From positions 3,082,501 through 3,146,500 of the forward strand of contig JAVHKY010000012.1 of NCBI GenBank assembly GCA_035079385.1: a stretch of 64,000 nt of DNA, written 5' to 3'. Source of the DNA: Aspidiotus rigidus. Taxonomy: Eukaryota; Arthropoda; Insecta; Hemiptera; Diaspididae. Of the stretch, positions 28,001 through 40,000 are shown piece after piece; within the stretch, counting starts at the first letter, position 1; each line of letters opens with the position of its first letter. The translations under genes and the position numbers were made by a program. The notes under the pieces were generated by a model. That model ran no database searches. It worked only from the letters and a program-made list of their open reading frames with translations, and was not told the origin of the DNA.

Positions 28001-31000
28001 AGTTCAATTAATTTCATTTTATCAATCATTAAACTAAATAAACTATTACAAAATAATATGAAGAAGCATATTAGAATTAAACAAAATAATACATTAATAA
28101 TTTTATCAATAATATTATTATACTTTATAAAAAAAATTGAAATTAAAATTAATAAAATCAATGAATAAAATATTGAAGAAATTGAATTAAAAAAAGATGA
28201 CTAATAAAATTTTTTAAATTAAATTCAATTAAAATATAATAATAAATAATACTTGAAAATATGAAATTTGATTTATTTGAATAAAATACAGTATATAAAT
28301 TATAAAATAAACAAATCCCATCATTAAACAAAAGTAAAATTTTATTCAAAAAATAAAATATTGAAAGACTTTTTGTAAAAATCAATTTTTAAAATTAATT
28401 AAAATACAAAAATTGAAAGTAAAGCTAATAGCTATTAAACATATAATTTAAAAATTAAATGTTTCAAAAGAAATTTAAAATTTAATTTCACATGTAAAAA
28501 TTAATATTCTCAATGATGAAATTATTAAATAAATGAATATATTCTACTAATCATAAAAATATTAGATTTTTATCTTCAATATTAGGTATATGATAGGAAT
28601 AATGGGTTTATCAATAAGAATAATTATTCGAACAGAATTAATTAATATTAATAATAATTTTAATAATAACAATTCATATTATAGAATACTAACTATTCAT
28701 ATAATTACTAATATTTTTCTTTATAACCATACCTATTACTATCGGAAGAATGAGAAATTGATTAATCCCATTAATAATTATATCATTAGATTTGATTTAT
28801 CCACGGATAAATTATTCAAGATTTTCATTATTAGTACCTTCTGTATCATTAATAATTATTATTAATTTAATTATTTCCAATAATATTAATACAGGTTGAA
28901 CTTTATATTTCTCATTAATTAATCAAAACAAGTCAATTTTAATATTTTTTCATTACATCTTAATGGAATATCATCAATTTTAAGATCAATAAATTTTATT
29001 TTATCAATAATTCATTTAAAATCACTCATGTTCAAATTTAATTGATCTAAACTTATATTGTTGGGCAATTATAATTACTTCAATTCTTTTAATTCTTTCA
29101 CTACCAGTATTAGCTAGAGGAATTACTATAACATCAACTGATATAAATTTTAAAACAATTTTATTTTAATCCTAGAGGAAATGGTAATCCAGTTATATTC
29201 TAACATTTATTCTGATTTTTTGGTCATCCAAAAGTGTACATCTTCCTCTTCATGACGGTGGTCGCAAATACAGACACCTGATTCCATACTTCTTTGGAAC
29301 CTAGCATGGTGGATACCAGGCTACTTGAGGCAAGCGCTAAATCTACCCCGATCTCTTGAAGAGATCGACTAAGCTTGTCCCGCTCACGCCTCCACGCCTC
29401 ACACCAAATAAGGTGTGCTGTGGTCCATCCTCCCGCCCTTGGTTGCAGTGTGAACACGTTGCGTTGACTGCTCAATTTTCCCCAACTTCTCGTGAAAGTA
29501 CTTGTTGAAGCAGCCATGGTTGCTTAACACTTACGTCCAGTGAAAATTCAGCTGACCATGGAGTCGGTCCATCCACTCATCAAGGTCGCGTATTAGCACA
29601 AGGTACCCAGCTCGCTCTGGGCAATTCTTCTTTTCCCTTTTACAAGCAAGGAGCGCCTAGCCTCCTGCTTGACCCGTAATGCCTATTGATTGGTCGATGT
29701 CGTCTTATTTGCTTTGAACATCACCGCGTTCTCCTCAGTAAGGAGCTCGATTGGTGGTGAACATGCTCATACACAAAGAGCCCCTGTCGCGACAGTGTGG
29801 TAGGCAGGATGTTTACCATTTTTCTTCTTCTGTATGGTATCTTCATGCAGTCGGCCCATACTGGGGCACCATATAGGATGGTGCTCATCATCAGTCTTCC
29901 TTTGGCTTCCCTCTACCCTCCTGGTTTGTCATCCGGTAGTTTAGGTAGCCAAGGTGGTACTCGCAGATTTCTGAATCACTCGCGGGGTAAATAGGCTTGC
30001 ATACGCGCGCGTACATTAAATTGGGGGAGAGGAAGGGGTTGAGGGTACCCACAGATTTTCAAATTGAGTCAAGGTGAGGCTAAAAACAAGGATCATATCA
30101 AAATCGACTTGAAATTGTCGTTATGGGGCACTCAATCTCAGACCGATAAAAAATTTGGAGAAGTCGACTCGTAATCGACCTGAAATGGACTGGGCAAATG
30201 AATCTAAATGGTCAACACCATATCGACCTGATATCGAAATCGATATTAAGTCGATCCCAACAGTATATCGATGCAATGTCGACCGAGTCTTTCGAGGAAC
30301 TAAATTCACAAGCGACACCATGAGTAAAAATATGAAGCATGTCAATCTAGCCTGACAAGTAGCTTTCAGCTAATGCCCAGCGTGGCGTCATCAGGGTAGT
30401 CCCTATGTAGGTCAAGTTCAGTCGAGATCAACTGGAACGTTAGGTCAGGACGCTGCCCCTTTTTCTTCCTTCCGTGCTACCCTATTTTACTGAGGCTAAT
30501 AAAGCAAGGCTTAGGCTAAGAGATGTGTAGACGCAAATCCAGGAATTGCGGGTTAAATTTAGTAGAAACTATAGAAACGTTTAAAAATCGCTATCGATTT
30601 TTGATTAAAATTTATTGTCAAAAGTCGACTCAATTTAGACATCAACAATGAACCGATGAATAAAACTAGCAATCGATTTGGAGTAAAATTTTCTATAAAT
30701 TTGGTCCATTTGCAGTCGAATTGGGGTTGAATTCCTCCGAGGAAAATTTCAAAATTGTGGTTAAAATTATGAAGTCCTTTTAGAGAAGTCAAATTGACCT
30801 CGACATAAAGTCGATACAGTTCATCGGAATAGGACTCACAGGTGATTCAAAATTTCTTATGACAGCTAACATTGAGGTATTAAACGGCTCTTGTAACTGG
30901 TACGAGGACTGGGTTTAGAAGAAGGCTCATGTGTGAATATGTCTAAACCACTCCTAAGGCAATATCAAAAAGGGGTATTTGTCATCAACAGCGGCGCCGA

Positions 31001-34000
31001 CTCCGGAAAATTATCGATAGGACAAGATTGTTAAGAAAAATCAATTTGTTTTTTGGTAATTGGAGTCATGAATTTGTATTTGACCAAATGATGTCGGCGC
31101 TGATGACTGGTCAGCCTAAACTATCGGACGGTAGTATTCCTAACTCCCTAATACCTTGTGGCACACAAACGACTGCTAAAGTCGAGGGGCTAATGTGATT
31201 TTGTATTTTGTGCCAGGACTGACGAGAATTCGGCCATTAGCGATAAATTGGACCTAGGCGCGATCACATCGTCCGGCGGCCAGGTACGAGTATTCAATCA
31301 GATAATGTCGCTGGCGATGAGGAAGCCGGCAGCTAAACAAAAATTGGCTCAAGTTTTACCCATTATCCGAGCCATGTCACCTAGTCAACGGCTTACCTTG
31401 GCCACGCTTGTACTAAAGCAGATGATGAGCGGGAAATCGGCGGCGTCTACCGCATCGCAAGCTAATTTCGACCTCATGGATAAATCGGATAATCGAACCT
31501 CCGAATTGATGATACCGATTAGCCTGGATATAGCGTCCATATTCAACACGGTCGGTAAAGACGGCGAGAGTGGACGTAGTTCAGCATTTGGGGTAATTTT
31601 TTTTCGAATTTTTCGTTATAGTATATCGAATGAGATATTTTTATTTGATACAGAATGATATTTGTAGATTTTCATTATTCTTCCGTCGAGTAACTTTCCT
31701 CACAAAAATTGTAATTTCTTACGATAAAAGGTTCATCAAATATGAGAGAACTTTCCTTTCTTTGTGGGGAGGGGGGGGGGGGGATGACAGAAAGTCCATG
31801 ATGAACGAGTTGAGAAAAATTTGGCTTTTCTGTTCGAATGAATTTCCGAGTTTTTTATGTATTTTTCGTCTTTTGCGTATTTCAATGGCCTTGACCTCGT
31901 CTAGGGACTTGCATGGTGATTATATTCATCCAAACGCTGAGGCTCCGACCTTGCTTATCGAGACTGAAAAAAAGTCGTGGAACACTTCAAAAAATTGATT
32001 TTGGAGCTACATGAGGTGGCGAGGCTCAGGAAAAATTTCGACAGAAGAGTAGACAGGGAAGATAGTTGACCTTCAGAAATGGCTTATCTATTTGGCAGAA
32101 CTAGAGAGATAGTTCTACTGCCCGGACTAGTTGAAGGCTTCTATGATGTAGCGCTTCAAAAAATTTCAATTTTCGAGCTACATAAGGCGGCGAGGCTATG
32201 GAAAAATTTTGACAGGACTTTCACCAGTACCTAGCGACATGCCTCCCCTTCCATCTTCCCTAACGTTGCAGCCTCTCGTGTTTAATAGAAGAGCGCTATG
32301 TCGATTTGCGCACAAGTTCAATTACGCCGCTCTTGCAGAGACTTTCCCTTTTTAAAAAAACTGATTTCTATGTCAATGGCCCCTTCTTGAAAAGACCCCA
32401 CTTTTTGAGAATTTCGGTAAACAACGGAGAGAAGGGTGAGGAACACGATTCTGATATTTTTTCAAAAAGAGCATAAGTCGATTCACGCTCTTCTTAGAAA
32501 GAAGAGCTCAATTTAGGAAATTCTTATGTGAACACATCCGCCGAATTCGCGATAAATAGTCAAAAAATTCTCCAGCCACTAAAACGCTCTGGAAGTAGTG
32601 AAAAATTGAAAAAATCTACGTTTTCAATTTAGAGAATTGTTATTTCTGTTATTTTGTTTATTGATTAGGTCAATTTCACATGAGAACACGTACGCTGAAT
32701 TTGAAACTAAAAGTAAAAATTTCTCCAGTCGGTAGATAGTAGAAAATTCAGAAAACCCACTTCTTCCATCTGGAGAACTGTGATTTTCGGTATTTTTTTT
32801 TTTTTTTTTTCATCGATTAGATCAATTCTCTTGTAAACACATGCACCGAGTTGGAAAAAAAAGTGGAAATTTTCTGTAACTATTTCCGGACCGTTCCAGC
32901 GAGTGGAGACTTTATTGACTATTTTATTCAACATGAGAATTAACCTAATTGATGAACAAAATAGTAGAAATCACGATTATCCTGATTAAAAAGTGGATTT
33001 TTCTCTATTCTCTACCATTTCCAGACCGTTCCAGTGAGTGGAGAATTTTTTGACAATTTTTTGACAAATTCGGCGTACTTGTTCACATAGAAATTGACCT
33101 AATCGATAAACAAAACACCGAAAATCACAATACTCCAAGTTAACAAAGTAAAATTTCGCAATTTTCTACCATTTCCAGACCATTCCAGTGACTGGACAAT
33201 TTTTTGACAATTTTTTTGACAAATTCGGCGTACTTGTTCACATAGAAATTGACCTAATCGATAAACAAAACACCAAAAATCACAACACTCCAAGTTAACA
33301 AAGTAAATTTTCCCAATTTTCTACCATTTCCAGACCATTCCAGTGACTCGACAATGTTTTGACAATTTTTTTGACAAATTCGGCGTACTTGTTCACATAG
33401 GAATTGACCTAATCGATGAACAAAATACCGGAATTTACAATACTCCGAGTTAACAAAGTAAATTTTCCCAATTTTCTACCATTTCCAGACCATTCCAGTG
33501 ACTGGAGAATTTTTTGACAATTTTTTTGACAAATTTGGCGTACTTGTTCACATAGAAATTGACCTAATCGATAAACAAAATACCGGAATTTCCAATACTT
33601 CAAGTTAACAAAGTGAATTTTCCCAATGGTCCACCATTTCCAGACCATTCCAGTGACTGGAGAATTTTTTGACAATTTTTTGACAAATTCGGCGTACTTG
33701 TTCACATAGAAATTGACCTAATCGATAAAAAAAATACCGGAATTTCCAATACTCCAAGTTAACAGAGTAAATTTTCCCAATTTTCTACCATTTCCAGACC
33801 ATTCCAGTGACTGGAGAATTTTTTGACAATTTTTTTGACAAATTTGGCGTACTTGTTCACATAGAAATTGACCTAATCGATAAACAAAACACCAAAAATC
33901 ACAACACTCCAAGTTAACAAAGTAAATTTTCCCAATTTTCTACCATTTCCAGACCATTCCAGTGACTCGACAATGTTTTGACAATTTTTTTGACAAATTC

Positions 34001-37000
34001 GGCGTACTTGTTCACATAGGAATTGACCTAATCGATGAACAAAATACCGGAATTTACAATACTCCGAGTTAACAAAGTAAATTTTCCCAATTTTCTACCA
34101 TTTCCAGACCATTCCAGTGACTGGACAATTTTTTTGACAAATTCGGCGTACTTGTTCACATAGAAATTGACCTAATCGATAAACAAAACACCAAAAATCA
34201 CAACACTCCAAGTTAACAAAGTAAATTTTCCCAATGGTCCACCATTTCCAGACCATTCCAGTGACTGGAGAATTTTTTGACAATTTTTTGACAAATTCGG
34301 CGTACTTGTTCACATAGAAATTGACCTAATCGATAAAAAAAATACCGGAATTTCCAATACTCCAAGTTAACAGAGTAAATTTTCCCAATTTTCTACCATT
34401 TCCAGACCATTCCAGTGACTGGAGAATTTTTTGACAATTTTTTTGACAAATTTGGCGTACTTGTTCACATAGAAATTGACCTAATCGATAAACAAAATAC
34501 CGGAATTTCCAATACTTCAAGTTAACAAAGTGAATTTTCCAAATGGTCCACCATTTCCAGACCATTCCAGTGACTGGAGAATTTTTTGACAATTTTTTTG
34601 ACAAATTCGGCGTACTTGTTCACATAGAAATTGACCTAATCGATAAACAAAATACCGGAATTTCCAATACTCTAAGTTAACAAAGTAAATTTTCCCAATT
34701 TTCTACCATTTCCAGACCATTCCAGTGACTGGAGAATTTTTTGGCAATTTTTTTGACAAATTTGGCGTACTTGTTCACATAGAAATTGACCTAATCGATA
34801 AACAAAACACCGAAAATCACAATACTCCAAGTTAACAGAGTAAATTTTCCCAATTTTCTACCATTTCCAGACCATTCCAGTGACTAAAGAATTTTTTGAC
34901 AATTTTTTTGACAAATTCGACGTACTTGTTCACATAGGAATTGACCTAATCGATGAACAAAATACCGGAATTTACAATACTCCAAGTTAACAAAGTAAAT
35001 TTTTCCAATTTTCTACCAATTCCAGACCGTTGCATTGACTGGAGAATTTTTTGACAATTTTTTTGACAGATTTGGCGTACTTGTTCACATAGAAATTGAC
35101 CTAATCGATAAACAAAATACGCGAATTAACAATACTCCAAGTTAACAAAGTAAATTTTCCCAATTTTCTACCATTTCCAGACCATTCCAGTGACTGGAGA
35201 ATTTTTTGACAATTTTTTTGACAAATTCGACGTACTTGTTCACATAGGAATTGACCTAATCGATGAACAAAATACCGGAATTTACAATACTCCAAGTTAA
35301 CAAAGTAAATTTTTCCAATTTGCTACCATTTCCAGAGCGTTGCAGTGACTGGAGAATTTTTTGACAATTTTTTGATAAATTTGGCTTACTTGTTCATATA
35401 GAAATTGACCTATCTATGAACAAGATGCCGGAAATCACAAGTCGCCAGGATGAAAAAGTTGAATTTCTACTATCCTTCCAGCGACTGGACATTTTTTGGA
35501 GGATTATTTTCAAATTTTTCGTCGTGTTCACATAAAAACTGACCTACTTGATGAACAAAATAGTAGAAATCACAGTACTCCAGGTTTAAAAGTAGATTTA
35601 CTCTTCTTCCACTATTTCCAGATCGTTCCAGTGATTGGAGGATTTCTAGTGGAAATTTTGTTGAGTATTTTTTTCAAATTCGGCTTAAGAATTGACCTAA
35701 TCGATAAACAAAATACCAGAAATCACAATTCTCCAGGTTAAAAAAAAGGGAATATTCTCAATTTTCTACTATTTTCAGACTGTTCCAGCAACTGGAGAAT
35801 TTATTGCGAACTCGGCGTACGTGTTCACATCACAATTGTCTCAGTTGACAAACGAAATACTGAAAATAGATTTTTGTCCAGCTAGCTTTTTGTTTTATCC
35901 CACAGTGGACTGTGGGGCTACATGAGACGGTAAGGCTCTGAGAAAATTGTGACAGAAAAGCACGCGGAAAGGATACTTGACCTTGAGAGATGGCTTATCT
36001 ATTTGGCAAACCTGAAGGAATAGCTTTGTAAAATACTTCTCTAATGTAGAGCTATACTCGATTCTGGTGTTGAAGGAAACAAAATTAACTCCACCATGGA
36101 GGACGGGAGGCGCTGCACACGCGACACCAGCGAAAATGTAATGTCTCCAAATGGCCGTTAACAGAGGTCTTGGTGAAATGTCGATAGGGAGGGAGGGTGC
36201 TTGACTTTGAAAAATTGACGATAATATTCGACTTGAAGCCTTATAAAGAACAGGTAATCATGGGATTTGAAAAAAAACATGGAAGATGATTGAGCTGAAT
36301 TACAGGAGTGCGCGATGTCATTAAAGTTAGACGTTTTTCGTTTTGCTCTTCTCGCCGTAATCGATCTACCTCGTAGATCCAATTTACCGTAGGTTTGTTT
36401 GACTCTTCCCTCATATTATATCTCCTCTTTATTATCCTAGCATAGAGCCTGTATACGTAGAGTGCAGGAGAAAAAATTTTTCCAAGTCCCCAAAGTGGTC
36501 ATTGATGACTTTATAGGACGCTTCGCCCCCTTTAAATAGCTCGAGGCTGAAAATTTTTCGTCTCTAAATTAGGTCAAGGTTATTGATGACATCATAGTAA
36601 AAAAATCATTACGGCTCTTTCAAGAAGAGCCCCAGTGTTGTAAACGTATAAAATGCTAACAAAAAAATTATTTTGGAACTCGTGAAGGAACGAAAGAGGA
36701 GTACCTCATCATTGATCTCACGATTCCCTCCCTGCTGTTTCTTTCTCTCAATTTTGTATTATTATGCTATATTTATATGTACATAATTAAATGATTTGAT
36801 AATTGTTTAATATTTTTCGTATATTTTGTTCAGACCTATTACTACAATCCTTTATCAGCAGGTTACAGACTAAATGGCCCGCCACATCGTCTTCCACCTC
36901 CACCAAAATACAACATACGTAGATTTTACACGCCCAACAGTCGCAGAAAAGATGATGTACCCCCCGGTAATTTCCACCCTCCTAGAATTACGAGTCAGAT

Positions 37001-40000
37001 TACTAGAATACGTATATTAAAATATTCCTTTCTTTTGTTTAGAAATGATGCCACCCCCGTACTCTCCGACGAATGTTTCCTACGCGGACTTCAATAAACC
37101 GTTAATTGACGACGAGAGTGAAGCGGAGGAGTCCGAAGAAGAGGAAGACGTAGCGACAAACGATAATGATAAGAACGACTTCGAGGATTCTTCCGCGGCC
37201 AGAGATTGCGAACCTTTCGTAAACAATCTATGTTTGGACGTCAGCCTTTATCCCACGTACGATAAATAACTATTAATTATCGCGTATTGAGCTACCTAAT
37301 TAGTTCGCGTTCAAACGATGACCGAGTTGTAATTATATTTATGCTTCCAGCAAAGAGATTATTAATAGCATTCGAAATTTGGAACACAAGCACGTTTTTC
37401 GAGCTTTGGTTGAAGATTACACTCGAAATGCGACTTTGAATATGCCGGAAATAGAAAGGTAACGCAAAAGTGTTATTGTTACCATTTCTAATTAACGTAC
37501 TCGAGTTTCGTGATTTCGCGCAATTAAATTTCTGTACCCGCGCTGCTATACAACGGTAGTCTATAATTACGAGCCTCGAGAACAGGAACTCTAATGCAAA
37601 TCTTCAAGCTAGTCGAAGATAGTCGGCAGACTAGGCAAATTACAAAATACAATGATTGAGAACTCAACAAAAACTGTTCTTTCATCCGAATTGACTCTCA
37701 GTGAGAAAAAAAAAAAATCGTTTCGATTAACCGACTACGATTTTTAGTTATACTCCATTGTTTTTCCTCTATAAATAGGTTAGGATTGGTGGCAAACTAA
37801 TTAAATGATGGAAGTATAACTTTCTTGTCCATCATTTCTCCTACTTTTTATCGCTTCGTCATTGTGAGAGAGACCTTGACCTATTGAAAATCATTCGACA
37901 GTCGATTTATATGATTGTGGTCTAATAAGTTTGAACGATTTCAGGCGGTACGGTAGCGAAGAAAACGAACATTTACATATTTGTTCATCGAAAGTGAAAT
38001 ACGCTCGACCGAAGAAGGCCAAATCCATGCACGGAAAATGGAGATTTGTGGTCAATACAGAAAGATATTCTCAAACAGTGAGAATCGAAACTTGTTTGTG
38101 AGTGATATCGACATCGAAACGATTCTTGTGGTTATTATTGCGGTCCTAGAGTTAAACAATTATTCACACTTTTTATTTCTTTCAGGAATGCTGATAAATC
38201 GTGCTCATACCTCAATGATAATGTTAAGTCGCATTGTACACAAGTTTATAACTATCATAGACTCTTGACGTGGGATGAAAAAAGTGGATTGTCGTTGGAT
38301 TTGTTCAAAGTGAGTAGACCGAGGTATTGGTGAGCATTGCGAGTGCAAATTTTCTCACCGTATTTTGCCTTTTGAGAATGTTTCGTACATGTCTAGCAGA
38401 AATGCAGGATGGCGATTTAAACTGGGGAGGAAGATCCCGATAAACCAGATCGACCAAATATCTCAGTTGATTTTGAGTAGATGTTGACCAAAAATAGACT
38501 GAGCGGGCACTCTGACGAGTGACTAATAATAGACCAACTTTTTCGGTTGATTTACTTCCGCTCTTCCCTACCATATATAGACCACATTTAAACCAACTTG
38601 GACAAAATTTTGATGGAAAAAATTAGCCGATCTGCAGGTGATGTAGGTACCATAAAATGGTCTATCCTCAGTCATTGTCCATACTTCCTCTGCAATTGAC
38701 TATATTTTGACCATTTTTGACCAAAAAAACAGTCGATTTCTAGGGAACCCTGACGATATAAAATAGTTTCTCATAGTCAATATTTAATCAGTGTCAACAG
38801 AGCACCATAATTAGAAAAAGCACTTTTTTTTTTTTTTTTTTTTTCTGACGAAAAAGATTGGTTGATTTCTGGGCAATGTAGACGATATTAAAATAGTCTC
38901 TTGTAGCCTATATTCAAGCGATATTGACGAACCACTACAAATAGACCACTTTTGACAAAGCAGAATAATCAAGTTTGGGCAATTATAGAGACGCCATAAA
39001 ACGATTTATAGTTAGGTGATACTAATAGACCACTATTTTTGACGGGAAAAACCAGTCTATATCTAAGCCTCCCTCAATTGAGAGAAGAAAAGAATGAAGA
39101 TAGCAATCTTGTTAGCGGAATTATACCTAGGTATTGAGAGGAGTGCGATTTTGGTCTAAAATTACAATATTAATTATTATACCTTCAATTATGTATGGAC
39201 AATGTTCAGAAATTGGTGGACTTTATCATGGATTCATATCAATTCACATTGAATTAATTAATTTAAATAATTTCTTGAAATGAATCTAAGTTTTTATTAT
39301 TTATTTATTTAAATTTACCTATTATAATTTAATTGATATATTAATAATAATAATTATTATAATAATTATTATTATTATTCTTTATCAATTTAATTTGTGT
39401 TAATTTATTATACAAATTAATTTAAAAAAAATTATCCTTTAATAGGTAATTATTTTTTTTATTTGTCATAAATAAACCTAATAATCTTCTATTAATTGAA
39501 TGTGAAATTGAACAAAAAAATGAATACATCATTCTGGTTCAATATGATTACAAGTTTTAAATATTATTTAAAATAATTGAAATTATTAGATAATTTTTAT
39601 CAATTCTTATTTAAAGGATCAAATATATTCATTAAATAAATTAAATGAAATATAAAAATTATTTAGTTTCGATTTTTTTACTTTTTTTATAATAATTTTT
39701 ATATAAATTATTTGAAATGAATATAAATATTTTTATCAAATGAATAATTCTAAAAAACAAAATTAATGATTTTAATTAGATAAACTATATCAAGAAAATT
39801 TAAATAAGATCTTTATTTTTTCAAAATAATATTATATTAGATATTATAAACTTTTAAAATAAATTTAGAATTTAATTTCAAAAAATAAAATTGATATAAA
39901 ATTTAATTTAAAAAAATATTATTTAGTAATTAATCCTGATGGAATTCCTTAAATTGAATATATAAATCTAATATTTCTATGTTTAGTAGAATATGTTAAT

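Larger units (their letters stand above)
26714..29239 (+). other. Nuclear mitochondrial insert (NUMT) with duplicated cox1 region
   Basis: About 2.5 kb of extremely AT-rich DNA contrasts sharply with both flanks. It contains two partial cox1 copies in tandem, each preceded by the same roughly 0.5-0.8 kb of other mitochondrial-type sequence (from about 26870 and again from about 28035). The second unit lacks about 175 bp. The pre-cox1 part was not identified; the minus strand encodes hydrophobic stretches that could be a nad gene. Frames contain stops even in mitochondrial code, so it is a dead insert. It splits a LINE. Confidence 0.88.

Noticed and set aside
26806..28385. Minus-strand hydrophobic ORFs in the AT-rich block
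   Set aside because: They lie in mitochondrial-derived DNA and overlap the cox1 copies or their leader. They are probably antisense or decayed nad-type sequence, not nuclear genes.
33099..35295. Series of similar minus-strand ORFs (FLCEQVRQICQKNCQKILQS)
   Set aside because: They are translations of the 155-bp satellite. The period is not a multiple of three, the frames shift between monomers, and no start or splice context exists.
32930..35850. CRISPR array
   Set aside because: Repeats are 155 bp and contiguous with no unique spacers, in eukaryotic intronic DNA.
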